DNA from: Planctomycetota bacterium
GTDB lineage: Bacteria > Planctomycetota > UBA1135 > UBA2386
Direction: 5' to 3'
DNA: 64,000 bases
Assembly (NCBI GenBank): GCA_028281765.1
Contig: JANQJF010000054.1
Span: 59,067 to 123,066 of the forward strand
The translations under genes were made by a program, and so were the position numbers. This document shows positions 17,831-27,446 of this stretch, piece by piece (position 1 is the stretch's first letter; the number at the start of each line of letters is the position of its first letter). Below the pieces are notes generated by a model, which worked only from the letters and a program-made list of their open reading frames with translations, made no database searches and was not told the origin of the DNA.

Positions 17831-18187
17831 GCGCCCGACCTCATCTCACTGCGCGACACGAGCTACTTCGCCAGGCTGCTGAGCCAGCGGGTCTCGCTGA
17901 GGAGGGCGCCGAGTTCGAGGGGAGCGTTCGATCGACGGCAATGCAGCACTGCCGTGACGGCTGAAGTCCCTAGAAGAATGGAAGGGCGCGTGATCTGCCG
18001 GAGACCGCCGGTCGGCCATCAACGCCGGTACGCCATCTCCCGTGGTGCCCCGTGGTCTCCGTGGTGTCGTGGTGGTGAAAACCCGCGCGCGTGCCGAGCG
18101 AAAGTCGGCACCGCGTCGGCCCCCTCTGCGCACCGAGACCCCGAAGAGTTGGAGAATCCACCCACTCGACGTACACCACCCCCCAAC
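17831..18187. other. Intergenic region upstream of the TenA-ThiD gene
   Basis: About 350 bp without a convincing gene. I looked for a TPP riboswitch because a thiamin gene follows, but did not find the conserved CTGAGA and ACCTGATC elements in order. The stretch includes a GTGG-rich segment (about 18040-18080) of unknown meaning. Confidence 0.4.
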
Positions 18188-19591
18188 GTGACCACCCACT
18201 TCGCCGACCAACTTTGGCACGCGGGCCGCGACCTCGCGCACGCCTGCCTCACCCACCCGTTCGTCCGCGGCCTGGCCGACGGCTCACTCCCAGCGTGGCG
18301 CTACCGCGACTACGTCGCGCAGGACGCATTCTTCCTCGCCGCGTTCGGCGACGCCTACGCGCTCGCGGGGCGCGCGGCTCCCGACGATGCGGGGCGCGCT
18401 CTCTACGCGGAGCTCGCGGAGGGAATCACCGAGGAGCTCGAGCTGCACCGCGGGATGGCAGCGAAGCTCGGCATCGACCTCGAGAACGTCGAACCGAGCG
18501 AGGCGACGCTCGCCTACACCGAGTTCCTGATCGCGACCGCGGCGACCCGGCCGGAGCCGTGCACGGCCGCGGCGATGCTGCCGTGCCTGAGACTCTACGC
18601 GTGGCTCGGGCAGGAGTTGCTGCCAGGGCTCGACGCCGACTCGCCTTGGGCAGACTGGGTGCGCACGTATGCCGACCCGGGCTTCGACAGCCTGTGGCGT
18701 CGCCTGGCACCACGACTCGAAAGTCCAGGCGTCGATCGCGACGAACTCGCGCAGCTCCACCGCCGCGCGATGCTGCTCGAACTCCGCTTCTTCGCTGCAG
18801 CATGGGGCGGAGACGCTCCGCGCGATCTCCCTCTCGCGCTGACCATCGCGGGTTCGGATCCTTCTGGCGGGGCAGGCATCCAGGCGGACCTCAAGACCTT
18901 CCACCGCTGCGGCACGTACGGCCAGTCGGTCGTCACGCTGCTCACGGCGCAGAACACGCGCGGCGTCACGCGCGTGCACGTCGAGCCGACCGAGCTGATC
19001 GAAGCCCAGCTCGACAGCGTGCTCGACGACCTCGGCGCCGCCGCGGCCAAGACCGGCGCGCTCGGTAGCGTACCCGTCGTCGAGACGGTCGCCGCGAAGC
19101 TCCGCGAGCGACCGATCTCGGCGCTCGTCGTCGATCCGGTCCTCGTCTCGAAGCACGGTCACGATCTCGCCGCGCCCGACGTCGCCGACGCGATGATCCG
19201 AGAGCTGATTCCGATCACGACGCTCGTGACGCCGAACCGCTTCGAAGCCGAGCGCCTGACCGGTGTCGAAGTGCAAGACCGCAGCACTGCCGAGCAGGCG
19301 GCCATGGCGTTGTGCGAAGCTGGAGCCGGCGCCGTCCTCGTGAAGGACGTGCCCGGGGTGCACGGCGATGTCTTGGTGAGCGCCGAGGAGACCCGCGCGT
19401 TTCCCGGACCGAGGATCGTGACCGAGCATCTCCACGGCTCCGGGTGCACGTTCAGCGCGGCGATCACCGCCCACTTCGCGCGCGGCGCAGGGCTCTCCGA
19501 AGCGATCACGGCAGCGCGCGACTTCATCGTCCGGGCGATCGCTTCGGCGCCGGGCCTCGGCCAGGTCGGTCCGGTCAATCACTGGGCGTGA
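18188..19591 (+). CDS. TenA-ThiD fusion (thiaminase II / HMP-P kinase)
   Basis: 467 residues from GTG 18188; no similarity upstream. Residues 1-~210 are TenA (aminopyrimidine aminohydrolase, salvage of thiamin breakdown products): [12 protein letters not shown] with Asp46, [11 protein letters not shown] with the nucleophile Cys133, and Glu198 in [11 protein letters not shown]. Residues ~214-467 are ThiD (hydroxymethylpyrimidine and HMP-phosphate kinase): [46 protein letters not shown] and [11 protein letters not shown] (anion hole plus catalytic Cys420). One polypeptide would thus recover HMP and phosphorylate it for thiamin synthesis. The domain order (TenA first) is the reverse of the yeast THI20 fusion. 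It stands alone without other thi genes in view. Confidence 0.94.
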   Translation: MTTHFADQLWHAGRDLAHACLTHPFVRGLADGSLPAWRYRDYVAQDAFFLAAFGDAYALAGRAAPDDAGRALYAELAEGITEELELHRGMAAKLGIDLENVEPSEATLAYTEFLIATAATRPEPCTAAAMLPCLRLYAWLGQELLPGLDADSPWADWVRTYADPGFDSLWRRLAPRLESPGVDRDELAQLHRRAMLLELRFFAAAWGGDAPRDLPLALTIAGSDPSGGAGIQADLKTFHRCGTYGQSVVTLLTAQNTRGVTRVHVEPTELIEAQLDSVLDDLGAAAAKTGALGSVPVVETVAAKLRERPISALVVDPVLVSKHGHDLAAPDVADAMIRELIPITTLVTPNRFEAERLTGVEVQDRSTAEQAAMALCEAGAGAVLVKDVPGVHGDVLVSAEETRAFPGPRIVTEHLHGSGCTFSAAITAHFARGAGLSEAITAARDFIVRAIASAPGLGQVGPVNHWA

Positions 19592-19594
19592 GAC

Positions 19595-20824
19595 CTACTT
19601 CGGCCACCACGCCTTGATTTCGCGGATCGCGGCCTTCGCTTCCGGGCTCCCCGGCAACATCTCGGCGCGGAACCCGAACGTGCTGCCCGACAGCCGATGC
19701 ACCGCGAGTCGCGCGAGCGAGCGCCTCAGTTCGACCGAGCTGCGCAGCGCGCTCAACACTTCTTCTTCTGCGTCGAAGCCACGCTGCACGACCGCTTCGA
19801 GCGTGCGCGCGCGATCGAGCAGGGACGAACTCGCCGAGATCGCCGTGAGGGTCGCGGGGTCGTCCGGAGGCACGAGCACGCCTTGATACTCGCGCGCCAA
19901 GAACAGCGTGGCCTCGATGTTGTGCGGGTGCCAACCCTTGTAACCCTGGATGCCCGGCTCACCGGTGAACCCGAACCCACCGCCCTTGAACTCGACGCGG
20001 CGCAGCATCGCGACGCCGAGGTCGAACCATGGCGCCCCGTCCACCTCGAGCCGTTCTGAAGCGATCGCGGCCTGCATGAGCTTGAGGTGCATCTCCGGAG
20101 AGAATCGATCCTCCTCGCCAATGAGCTCCGAACGCTTCTCCAAATGCTCCCACAGTCGATCGATCGCCGGACCGATCCCTTCGTGCGGTGGCATGTGATG
20201 CCGACAGATCGACAGCGTCGTGATCGTCGACGCGACAGCGGCGCACTCGATGAAGTCCGCGCCGAGATACACCGGACTCGACGTGTCGGCGACGTGCTCG
20301 AGCAAGCGCTCGGCCATGCCGCGCCACACCTTCTTCTGCACCTTGTGCCCCATCGCCTTCGCCGCGCGGAGTCCGAGCGCCGCCGCATGCGTCGCGTCCA
20401 TCATCCACGCACGTGGTTTTGCATCGGGCTCACCGACGAACAGCTTGTCCTTGCGACAACGGAGCAGCAGCTTGAGATCGGCCCGGCTTCGCTTCTCGCG
20501 GCCGGGCCAATCCGCCGGGAGCCGATGCAGCGCGACAAGCCGCCAGCCGATCGCCTCGCACTTGGTCAGCCTCGCGCGGAACATCTTCTTGCACGCCACG
20601 CGGAACTCGTCGGAATCGGTCTCGACACCGCTCGCGATCATCGCGAGCACACCGCGCCCGAGGTTCTCCTCGAGCCACTGCCACTTCTGGTCGACGAGAA
20701 CGGCACGCGCGCGCTCGAGCATCGCGTCGACCCGGTCTGTCAGGACCGGTGGATCTTGGGCGACAGCGCCTGGTGTGATCGAGAGCGCGAACAGTCCGGC
20801 GAGAGACGAGTGGAGGCGCGGCAT
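19595..20824 (-). CDS. Secreted helical protein, unknown function
   Basis: 409 residues with a signal peptide ending AVAQ. The body is mostly helical with conserved-looking His/Trp-rich stretches (ICRHHMPPHEGIGP, YKGWHPHNIEATLF) and a pattern of paired helices reminiscent of alpha/alpha toroid proteins such as prenyltransferase-like domains. It resembles in style the proteins at 21353 and 22443 on the same strand, all secreted and about 350-400 residues. No catalytic motif was identified. It converges with the TenA-ThiD gene with three bases between stops. Confidence 0.7.
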   Translation of the reverse strand: MPRLHSSLAGLFALSITPGAVAQDPPVLTDRVDAMLERARAVLVDQKWQWLEENLGRGVLAMIASGVETDSDEFRVACKKMFRARLTKCEAIGWRLVALHRLPADWPGREKRSRADLKLLLRCRKDKLFVGEPDAKPRAWMMDATHAAALGLRAAKAMGHKVQKKVWRGMAERLLEHVADTSSPVYLGADFIECAAVASTITTLSICRHHMPPHEGIGPAIDRLWEHLEKRSELIGEEDRFSPEMHLKLMQAAIASERLEVDGAPWFDLGVAMLRRVEFKGGGFGFTGEPGIQGYKGWHPHNIEATLFLAREYQGVLVPPDDPATLTAISASSSLLDRARTLEAVVQRGFDAEEEVLSALRSSVELRRSLARLAVHRLSGSTFGFRAEMLPGSPEAKAAIREIKAWWPK

Positions 20825-20951
20825 CGTGGGCGGTAGTCGGGCTCGAAACCGGTGGTAACCGATCCGGACGGAACGAGGCGATTCTAGGCGTCAGACCCGG
20901 TTCGACGCCAACCACCCTCTCCGAGCTCCGCGAACGCGCACGCCGGCGCGA

Positions 20952-21308
20952 TCAACTCGCGTAGTAGAAGCGCTCGTGGAAGATCTTGCCGTCGCGCCAC
21001 TGTGCGACGACGACCTGCTCGACGTGGTAGTCCTTGCCGTCGGTGCCGACCCAGTCCATGACGTTCTCATAGATCGAGAAGTCGTCCCCCTTGGCCACGC
21101 GCGGCGCCTCGAAGCCCCGGAACTCGGCAACCGAGTCGACGAACTTCTGTTCGCGCTCCAGGTTGGCAGCGAGGCCGTTGGTGTCGCCGTAGGCCGGCTC
21201 AGTCATCACGACGTCGTCGGCGTAGAACTCGTGCATCGCATCCATGATGCGACCAGAGCGGATGTAGTCGAGCAGTTCGTCGATGCGGACGTTGGTCATA
21301 CCGGCCAT
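20952..21308 (-). CDS. SnoaL-like / NTF2-fold protein
   Basis: 118 residues from ATG 21308 (ATG 21299 is equally possible). The order helix, IRSGRIMDAMHEFYADDVVM, TEPAYGDTNGLAANLEREQKF, and a C-terminal sheet (YHVEQVVVAQWRDGKIFHERF) is the cone-shaped SnoaL/NTF2 fold used by small isomerases, hydratases and binding proteins. No specific catalytic dyad can be assigned. Cytosolic. It begins 44 bp after the stop of the next minus-strand gene, so it may be the last gene of that transcript. Confidence 0.8.
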   Translation of the reverse strand: MAGMTNVRIDELLDYIRSGRIMDAMHEFYADDVVMTEPAYGDTNGLAANLEREQKFVDSVAEFRGFEAPRVAKGDDFSIYENVMDWVGTDGKDYHVEQVVVAQWRDGKIFHERFYYAS

Positions 21309-21352
21309 TCGGCCATGACGACGCTCGGATTCAAGACGCGTCTTCTTGCCGC

Positions 21353-22381
21353 TCAGCGACGCCGCTTCAAGAGCTTCGAGGCGGCCGCCTTCTCCCATTC
21401 CCGGTAGCGATGCTCACACTCGACCGGCCACGAGAGATTGAGGTCGAGGTCCGAGAGATCCATCCATGCGATCTGCTGGATCCTCTGCGCTTTCGTCGCG
21501 CCTTCGATCGGGATCGCGAGCGCCCCGCCCATGCCCTTGGCATGCTCCCGATCCTGGACTTTGGCCTCGGCGAGACTCGGCAGCTTGCCGCCCTTCAGCG
21601 GCGCGAAGAACTCGTTCAGGATCTTCTCCGCTTTGGCCCGGGCCTCGCGCGCCTCCGCCAGAGACTCGCGATCCTCCGTGCTGAGGTCCGCGGTCGGTTC
21701 GGGAATCGGACGCCACTTCAGCTTCACGACCCGCATGAACGATTCAGGGTACTCCGAGAATCGGCGACGCGTCTTCGTGTGGATCGCGAACTCCTCGGCC
21801 AAACGTCGCACCTCGTCACGATTCCGGTCGGCGTGGGACAATCGGCCGAGGAGATCGGCCATCAGACGCATGCCGAGCGCCTCGATCGACGGCGCGTAGT
21901 AGTGGCCGTCCCGGTGCTCGATCTGCATGAGCTGTCGGCTGCAGCGCAGCAGGCTGATCGCGTCCGACACCGCGTGCTCCGGCGTCTCTTCCCATACGAG
22001 CGTACCGTGCGACGCGACGAGCAGCGCGAGGTGCAGCACCCCGACGCAGCCGATGTCGTCGGAATACGGCGTGCGCGGATCCGCGCGCTCACAACGCTTG
22101 CTGACTGCAGCTTTGACGAATAGATCGCGGGGGGACCGTGACTTCGCGACCGCGGCCTCGTACGCGTCCGCGGTCAGCGGGGCCTCCCACGGAGGTATTC
22201 CCGCCGCGACCGTCGTGAACTCCTCGAAGCCGTCGCCGAGCGTCGTCTCGAACTCCTGAAACGCGAGGTCGTAGAGCTGCATCGCATTCGGACTGCTCTT
22301 GCTCTTGTTCTTGGCCCCGTCGGACTGCGCGAACACCGGGCAAGCGAGCAGCACGAGGGAGCAGAGGGTCAGTCGGCGCAT
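21353..22381 (-). CDS. Secreted protein, unknown function
   Basis: 342 residues with a signal peptide (LTLCSLVLLACPVFAQ). The mature part is helical, with charged low-complexity linkers (KNKSKSS near the N-terminus; AREARAKAEKIL coiled-coil-like near 240). No family recognised. It precedes the SnoaL-like gene on the same strand and follows the gene at 22443, forming a run of secreted proteins that may be co-expressed. Confidence 0.68.
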   Translation of the reverse strand: MRRLTLCSLVLLACPVFAQSDGAKNKSKSSPNAMQLYDLAFQEFETTLGDGFEEFTTVAAGIPPWEAPLTADAYEAAVAKSRSPRDLFVKAAVSKRCERADPRTPYSDDIGCVGVLHLALLVASHGTLVWEETPEHAVSDAISLLRCSRQLMQIEHRDGHYYAPSIEALGMRLMADLLGRLSHADRNRDEVRRLAEEFAIHTKTRRRFSEYPESFMRVVKLKWRPIPEPTADLSTEDRESLAEAREARAKAEKILNEFFAPLKGGKLPSLAEAKVQDREHAKGMGGALAIPIEGATKAQRIQQIAWMDLSDLDLNLSWPVECEHRYREWEKAAASKLLKRRR

Positions 22382-22442
22382 GGCGCGAGTCTACGCCGGG
22401 CGCGGAGGACTTGGGACCCCGACGCCCGTCAGATCTCGACCC

Positions 22443-23489
22443 TCAGATCTCGACTGCGGCCAACCGCGCGTAGCGGTAGTAGAACGTCAGCGTGAGAATC
22501 GACGCGCAGGTCGTGCCGATGCGGCCGTAGGTCTCGCCGTAGTCACCGATCGGCGCCCACGATCCCTTGAAGGGCTGCTGCGTGACCTGAGTCTTGACGA
22601 CGTGCGACTTCAGTCGTTTCGACATGTCCCTCCATCCGTCGTAGTCCGAGCGGAAGCTGGCGAGCGCGTAGTAGGCCGTCGCGAGCGGATGGTCGTACGA
22701 GTCGAACCACGAGACGTCGACCACCGGCGGCCTCTCGCCGTACGGGGTCATGAAGGACTGGAGCAGCACGCTGGCTCCGGTCTTGCGACGATCCGTAGAT
22801 ACGGCATCGGCAATCGCGTTCGGCGCGAAACGCGCAACCGTGCGTTCGAGTTCGTCGAGCCGGAGCCACCACGAAATACGCGGGCCCGGATCGGACAGGG
22901 CGACCACCGTGTCAGGCATTGACCGCGCGGCCGCGATCGCCATGCGAACCCAGGTCAGCACCTCGACGTCCGCGGACTTCGCCCGTTCGAAATGGTCCTG
23001 CAGCACGCGGAACGCTCGGTCGACGTTCGCCAGAAGCCAATGCGAACCACTCCGCGCAACCACCTCCGCGAGCATCGTCGTCACGAGGGCGTGGTCGATC
23101 AGCCAATCCGGTTGGCGAGAGAAGCCGAATCGCCCGCGCTCGTCTTGTTGCTTGCGCACCCACCGGACGGCGTTCTTCAAGCGCTCTTGGTAGGGCCCCG
23201 CGCGCAACGTCGAGCCGTCGGCACTGATCACCAGCGCGTAGAACGCCGTGACGTGCAGGTCCTCGGGCCGGTGCGGATGCGCGTCGCCCGGCAGCCGCGG
23301 CTTGATCCGCGTCTTCTCGTCGACGTGCGCGTGCTTCGCGACGTCTTTCGACGCGGCGACCGGCATGCTGCCATCGGTCCGCTGGATCCGCTGGGTCCAC
23401 GGCAACTCGATGTAGGCCCCGCACGCGCAGCGCTCTTGCGCGGGAGCGAACGTAGAGGTCAGCAGGGCGGTGAGGGCGAGACGCAGCAT
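22443..23489 (-). CDS. Secreted alpha/alpha-barrel-like protein
   Basis: 348 residues from ATG 23489, where the signal peptide (LALTALLTSTFAPAQ) begins. Repeated blocks such as AVRWVRKQQDERGRFGFSR and DHPLATAYYALASFRSDYDG resemble the prenyltransferase/squalene-oxidase repeats of alpha/alpha toroids. The first mature residues contain a CxC pair (ERCACGAY). The enzyme residues of true terpene cyclases (DxDD) are not seen, so a binding or structural role is more likely. Confidence 0.7.
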   Translation of the reverse strand: MLRLALTALLTSTFAPAQERCACGAYIELPWTQRIQRTDGSMPVAASKDVAKHAHVDEKTRIKPRLPGDAHPHRPEDLHVTAFYALVISADGSTLRAGPYQERLKNAVRWVRKQQDERGRFGFSRQPDWLIDHALVTTMLAEVVARSGSHWLLANVDRAFRVLQDHFERAKSADVEVLTWVRMAIAAARSMPDTVVALSDPGPRISWWLRLDELERTVARFAPNAIADAVSTDRRKTGASVLLQSFMTPYGERPPVVDVSWFDSYDHPLATAYYALASFRSDYDGWRDMSKRLKSHVVKTQVTQQPFKGSWAPIGDYGETYGRIGTTCASILTLTFYYRYARLAAVEI

Positions 23490-23539
23490 CGGTGGACCCA
23501 ACGGCACGTCACTATACCTGGTTCAGCCCCTCCAAGATC

Positions 23540-24379
23540 TCAGTCCGATCTTCGCAGCCGAATGCCGTCCCTTCGGATCTCGATGAGTTCCCGCTTGAAC
23601 AGCCCCCCGATCGCCGCCTTGAACGCACGCTTGCTCATGTCGAAGTGCTCGGCGATCTCCGCAGGTGCACTCTTGTCGTGCAAACGCAGAAACCCGTCGT
23701 CACGCGCGCGCAACGCTTCGAGGATCAGCGATTGGGCGTCGCGTGCGGCGGCCGCGCCGAGCTTGCGTAGCGAGATGTCGATCTTGCCGTCGTCGCGCAG
23801 ACGTTGGACGTAGCCGTGCAACGCGTCACCGACTCGCAGGTCGCGTGGCACCTCGCTGGAGTAGATCAAACCGGAGTAGTGGTCGTCGACTACGACCTGG
23901 GCACCGAAGTCGTGGAACGACCACACCAGCAGCTGCACTTCTTGTCCCGGGCGCAAGTGGTCGATGTCGGGATCGAAGAACCTGCCGAGTCGCGTGGAAC
24001 CGATCAACCGGTCCGTCCTCTTGTCGAGGCGCACCTCGACGACGTAGAGCGACCCGACGCGCATCGCGTCATGCTGTTCGATCTCGGGCACGAACAGGTC
24101 CTTGTCGAGGTTCCAGTCGACGAACGTTCCGTGGACGGTTCGGTCGACGGCTTCCATCACGGCGACGTTGCCCAAGGTGGCGCTGGGCATTCGTGTAGTC
24201 GCGATCAAGCGATCCTCGGAATCCGAATGGACGAACACGCGGATGGAGTCTCCCTCCTCCAGATCGCTCGGGAGGTATCGGCGCGGCAGTAGCACTTCCC
24301 CGGTGTCGTCGCCGAGAATCGCACCGCTTGCGACAAGTCGCATCACATCGAGGTCTTGGCACCGTCCCAGCTGGATCAT
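23540..24379 (-). CDS. cvfB: CvfB-like S1 RNA-binding protein
   Basis: 279 residues from ATG 24379 (MIQLG, the usual CvfB opening; a GTG six bases upstream is possible). Residues ~1-60 form the first degenerate S1 domain with EVLLPRRYLPSDLEEGDSI; ~70-130 the second (GTFVDWNLDKDLFVP); ~140-215 the third (VQLLVWSFHDFGAQVVVD, RVGDALHGYVQRLRDDGKID); and the C-terminus a winged helix (EIAEHFDMSKRAFKAAIGGL). The architecture matches CvfB/YitL, an RNA-binding regulator of virulence factors in staphylococci; here a general post-transcriptional role is likely. Cytosolic. Confidence 0.92.
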   Translation of the reverse strand: MIQLGRCQDLDVMRLVASGAILGDDTGEVLLPRRYLPSDLEEGDSIRVFVHSDSEDRLIATTRMPSATLGNVAVMEAVDRTVHGTFVDWNLDKDLFVPEIEQHDAMRVGSLYVVEVRLDKRTDRLIGSTRLGRFFDPDIDHLRPGQEVQLLVWSFHDFGAQVVVDDHYSGLIYSSEVPRDLRVGDALHGYVQRLRDDGKIDISLRKLGAAAARDAQSLILEALRARDDGFLRLHDKSAPAEIAEHFDMSKRAFKAAIGGLFKRELIEIRRDGIRLRRSD

Positions 24380-24468
24380 CGACACCCAGTCTGAGGCCCG
24401 GCTGCCTGGATTCCAACATCCCCGACTCTCGTGAGCGAGCTCGGCATCAACATCGGCAGCCGCCGCTT

Positions 24469-24493
24469 CGCTGAGCCAGGGCCGGGCTCAGCG
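24469..24493 (-). terminator. Perfect 9-bp hairpin at the end of the parvulin-like gene
   Basis: CGCTGAGCC, loop of 7, GGCTCAGCG. The stop codon of the minus-strand gene at 24488 lies inside the stem. There is no T-run, so termination strength is uncertain. Confidence 0.5.
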
Positions 24494-25960
24494 CACCTCG
24501 ATTCGCGCGCTCTCCACCACCTCACGCGCCCAGCCAGAGAACCGCGTCCACATCGCGTGCTCGCGGACCCTCGAATGGTCCTTCGCGATCGGGTCACCCG
24601 AGAACCGGCGTGCCCGTACTCGCGCGATCACGGCGCCGGTCGGAGTCGGCAGCGGCCCGACGATCGAGTCGATGCTGGCGCGGAGGAAGATCTCCTCTGC
24701 CGCGCTCGGCCCGAAAACGAGATCCGTGACCTCATTCTCGCCGAGGTAGGTCCGCAAGACCTCGACCGAGTTGCACCGCTCGAAGATGCCGATTCGCTCG
24801 TCGCCCGTGAACCACTCCCCGTCCTCGTCTCGCGCCTCGTCGAACGGAGTGCCGGCGCGGAGCGACTTCGCGCACCGAGCGGCGCGGGTTCGCGCCGCCG
24901 TCGGATCCTCACGCCATGCGCCTGTCGCGAGGTCACGAGCCGTGAACGTGATGAGATCGACAGCGACGACACGCTTCCGCAGGGCAGCGGCGCTCGCGAC
25001 GAGTTCTTCCTCCGTCAGCTCATCCTCCACGTGAGCTTCGTGCGCGAGGCGCTGTCGCCACAACCGCTGGAACACGCCGTTCGCGAACGTCGTCGTAAAC
25101 GCCAACGAGCCGAGTCGGTCTCCGGCAGGGCTGGGTGAGATCGGCAGCCCGGGGAACCCGATCGAGTCGGGGGCCGCACCGGCGTAGCGTCGGTCGAACT
25201 CTTCGTCCGAGAGTTCGGCGCCCATGTCGCGCAACTCCTGCTCGAGAGCGATCTCGATGACGAGCAGGGCAGAAGCGATGCGCAGCTGCTGCGGCTGGAG
25301 CGCGAGCTCGCGCCACAGCTGCACCGTCGACCAATCGCTCCCGGCCGCGCGCATGCAAATCGGCGCGGGCAGGCCGTCCCACGGCCATTCGATGTTCGCG
25401 CGGCGCATGATTCCCTTGTGCAGCCAACCGCGGAGCAGCTGCATCCAAAACTCCGGGAGCGGCCGCGTGTTCTGCACGTTCGTCAGCAACTGCTCGCCGT
25501 CCGCACCCGCGCACTGCGTGCGCAGGATCTCGAGCGTGACCTCGGGCCACTTCCCGTTTGCGTCGTCCGTGAGGAACAGCTCGTCGAGCAGCAGCTCCGA
25601 GGTACCGCTCGCCAACCGGATCCGCTCGACCAGCTCCTCGGACGCGGTGGGGAAACGCGATTCGAAGCGCTGCGCAGCCACGTCCCCAGCGCGCGCGCAC
25701 GCTTCCTCATCGAGAACGGGGGCGTCGTCGCCACGCCGCGCTCGTTCGTCCGCGAGCATCCGAGCGAATACACGATCGCGCACCAGGTCCGGACAGAACA
25801 GATGCACGGCGCGACGCTCCGCCCAACCCGGCGTGATCGTCTGCCCGTCGACGATGAGGATCTTCGGAGGTGACCCGACGTCTCGAAGCCGTTCGAAGAC
25901 GGACGGCTGCGCCACGAGGCAGGGCGACAGCAGTAGAGCGGCAGCGCACTGCGGGACCAT
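24488..25960 (-). CDS. Secreted parvulin/SurA-like protein, divergent
   Basis: 490 residues from ATG 25960 with a signal peptide (AAALLLSPCLVAQ). Large helical N-terminal region, then a segment (~350-465) with the spacing of PpiC-type peptidyl-prolyl isomerase: ...RTRAARCAKSLRAGTPFDEA, DGEWFTGDERIGIF, VTDLVFGPSAAEEIFL, SIVGPLPTPTGAVIARVRA. This is the SurA/PrsA pattern of an exported chaperone, but the core is divergent and the annotation rests on pattern only. It would act in the periplasm on folding of exported proteins, which are abundant around it. Confidence 0.65.
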   Translation of the reverse strand: MVPQCAAALLLSPCLVAQPSVFERLRDVGSPPKILIVDGQTITPGWAERRAVHLFCPDLVRDRVFARMLADERARRGDDAPVLDEEACARAGDVAAQRFESRFPTASEELVERIRLASGTSELLLDELFLTDDANGKWPEVTLEILRTQCAGADGEQLLTNVQNTRPLPEFWMQLLRGWLHKGIMRRANIEWPWDGLPAPICMRAAGSDWSTVQLWRELALQPQQLRIASALLVIEIALEQELRDMGAELSDEEFDRRYAGAAPDSIGFPGLPISPSPAGDRLGSLAFTTTFANGVFQRLWRQRLAHEAHVEDELTEEELVASAAALRKRVVAVDLITFTARDLATGAWREDPTAARTRAARCAKSLRAGTPFDEARDEDGEWFTGDERIGIFERCNSVEVLRTYLGENEVTDLVFGPSAAEEIFLRASIDSIVGPLPTPTGAVIARVRARRFSGDPIAKDHSRVREHAMWTRFSGWAREVVESARIEVR

Positions 25961-26083
25961 GGTGGGGACAACGGACGGACGCGGTGAGAACTTCGTGTGC
26001 CCCCTCAAGCGGGGAAGTGCGCACCGACGCGTCGCCTCGCTGCGCTCGATACGCGCCTCCCCACCAACCACTCCCACGCCCCC

Positions 26084-26616
26084 TCACTTCCCCCGCTCGA
26101 GTTCCGCCGCGCTACTCGGCCACTTCAGTACGAACATCTGCAGACGCTTGCTGACGGGATACGCCATGGACGGAATCCCGAACGCATTCGCAAGCTCTCC
26201 CTCCACGGTTCCCTCCAAAGCGCCGCACACGGCCCGATGCAGATCCTTCAGGTCGGAGTAGGCGAGCGTCGCCGTCTTGCGGCCGCGACCGTTGTGGGCC
26301 GGGTAGATCGTGACGTTCTCGGGCACGCGTTGGAGAAGCATGTCGAGGGTGCTGCGGTACTCTTCGAGCGACTCGACGAACAGGCCCCCGGGGTACAGGA
26401 AGTCGCCCGTGAACAGCGCGGGCATCGCCGCGTCGTAAAGCACGACCGAAGTCTTCGTGTGACCCGGCGTCAGCAGGACTTCGATCGTGCGATCACCGAG
26501 ATCGATGGTCTCACCGTGTTGAAGCCACTGCGTCACACGAAACGGCTTCGCCGGATCGCGGTCCAGCCAACCAGGCAGACGGCGACGAGTGCGAGAGTGC
26601 GTCGAGTGAGACGCAT
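26084..26616 (-). pseudogene. Metallo-beta-lactamase-fold hydrolase, internally deleted
   Basis: The C-terminal half of an MBL-fold protein is clear: TIEVLLTPGHTKTSVVLY, LFTGDFLYPGG and NVTIYPAHNG supply later metal ligands. The hallmark HxHxDH motif, which should lie about 100 residues upstream, is absent. Instead, in another frame, an ATG at 26616 begins a good signal peptide (MRLTRRTLALVAVCLVGW) that runs into a stop at 26533. The simplest explanation is an in-gene deletion fusing the signal sequence out of frame to the C-terminal half. The frame upstream of the MBL part is open only as the antisense of the sigma-factor gene. Confidence 0.75.
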
Positions 26617-26810
26617 CGCTAGATGGTATCCCGGAGCCACGTCGGAGTGATCGCACCCATGTGACCGCGTCATGGATCGTGACACACCCTTTGGCAGGGT
26701 CGCCGCCCACACAACCGAGCGACAACATGCTCACGAGGACACGACTACACTGTTGACTCGACGCCCGGTCGCTCCGCCAATGGGGTGGTGAAACACGGGT
26801 GCCAAGCTCG

Positions 26811-27428
26811 ATGACCGACACGCCGGACAACGAACAGACCATCCATCTCGTCCTCCGCGCCCAGGACGACGACGAAGCCGCGCGCGAAGCGCTGTTCTCC
26901 CGGTTCTGGCCACGCGTCCGCCGCATCGTCGCGCTGCGCCTCGGCAAGAATCCGCGCGAGCGACTCGACACGGACGACATCACGCAGGAAGCGCTGATGG
27001 ACGCGTTCCGCGGCCTGTCGACGCTCGACATCGGATCGGACGGCAAGCTGACGGCTTGGTTGGCCCGCATCGTCGAGAACCGCATCCGCATGACGCTCCG
27101 CTCGAGCCAGGCCCAGAAGCGAGGCGAGGGAGCCGAACGTCGCTTCGCCGACAGCGCGGAGACGATTCGCGTGTCGCGCTTGCCCGGCGATGACGCGACC
27201 CCGAGTCAGTTCGCGATGAATCGCGAGTCGCACGACCGCATCGCGGACTCGCTCCTGCTCGTGCCCGAGCGGTATCGCGAGGTGATCATCCACCGCTACA
27301 TCTGCGAGATGAGTTATGCCGAGATCGCGGAGGAACTTGGCTTCGCAAACGCGGACGCCGCGCGCGCCATGTACTCGAAGGCGCTGCGGGAACTGCGCCG
27401 CGCGATGCCGGACGAGCCTGAGGCCTGA
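26811..27428 (+). CDS. ECF-type RNA polymerase sigma factor
   Basis: 205 residues from ATG 26811 (GTG 26799 also in frame). Sigma region 2: ALFSRFWPRVRRIVALRL, then DDITQEALMDAF (the DxxQEx(F/A) core); region 4: VPERYREVIIHRYICEMSYA followed by EIAEELGFANADAARAMYSK as helix-turn-helix. The two regions are separated by a linker without an anti-sigma-like sequence. In planctomycetes such sigma factors are often paired with large Ser/Thr kinases; the WD40 kinase at 29042 is the nearest candidate, though a secreted-protein gene lies between them on the other strand. Confidence 0.93.
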   Translation: MTDTPDNEQTIHLVLRAQDDDEAAREALFSRFWPRVRRIVALRLGKNPRERLDTDDITQEALMDAFRGLSTLDIGSDGKLTAWLARIVENRIRMTLRSSQAQKRGEGAERRFADSAETIRVSRLPGDDATPSQFAMNRESHDRIADSLLLVPERYREVIIHRYICEMSYAEIAEELGFANADAARAMYSKALRELRRAMPDEPEA

Positions 27429-27446
27429 GCGACGCGGTTCGCCGCC

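Noticed and set aside
17831..18187. TPP riboswitch before the thiamin gene
   Set aside because: The conserved CTGAGA and ACCTGATC-type elements were not found in the right order.
26617..26810. Continuation of the metallo-beta-lactamase gene toward 27091
   Set aside because: The open frame there is only the antisense of the sigma-factor gene and contains no MBL motif.
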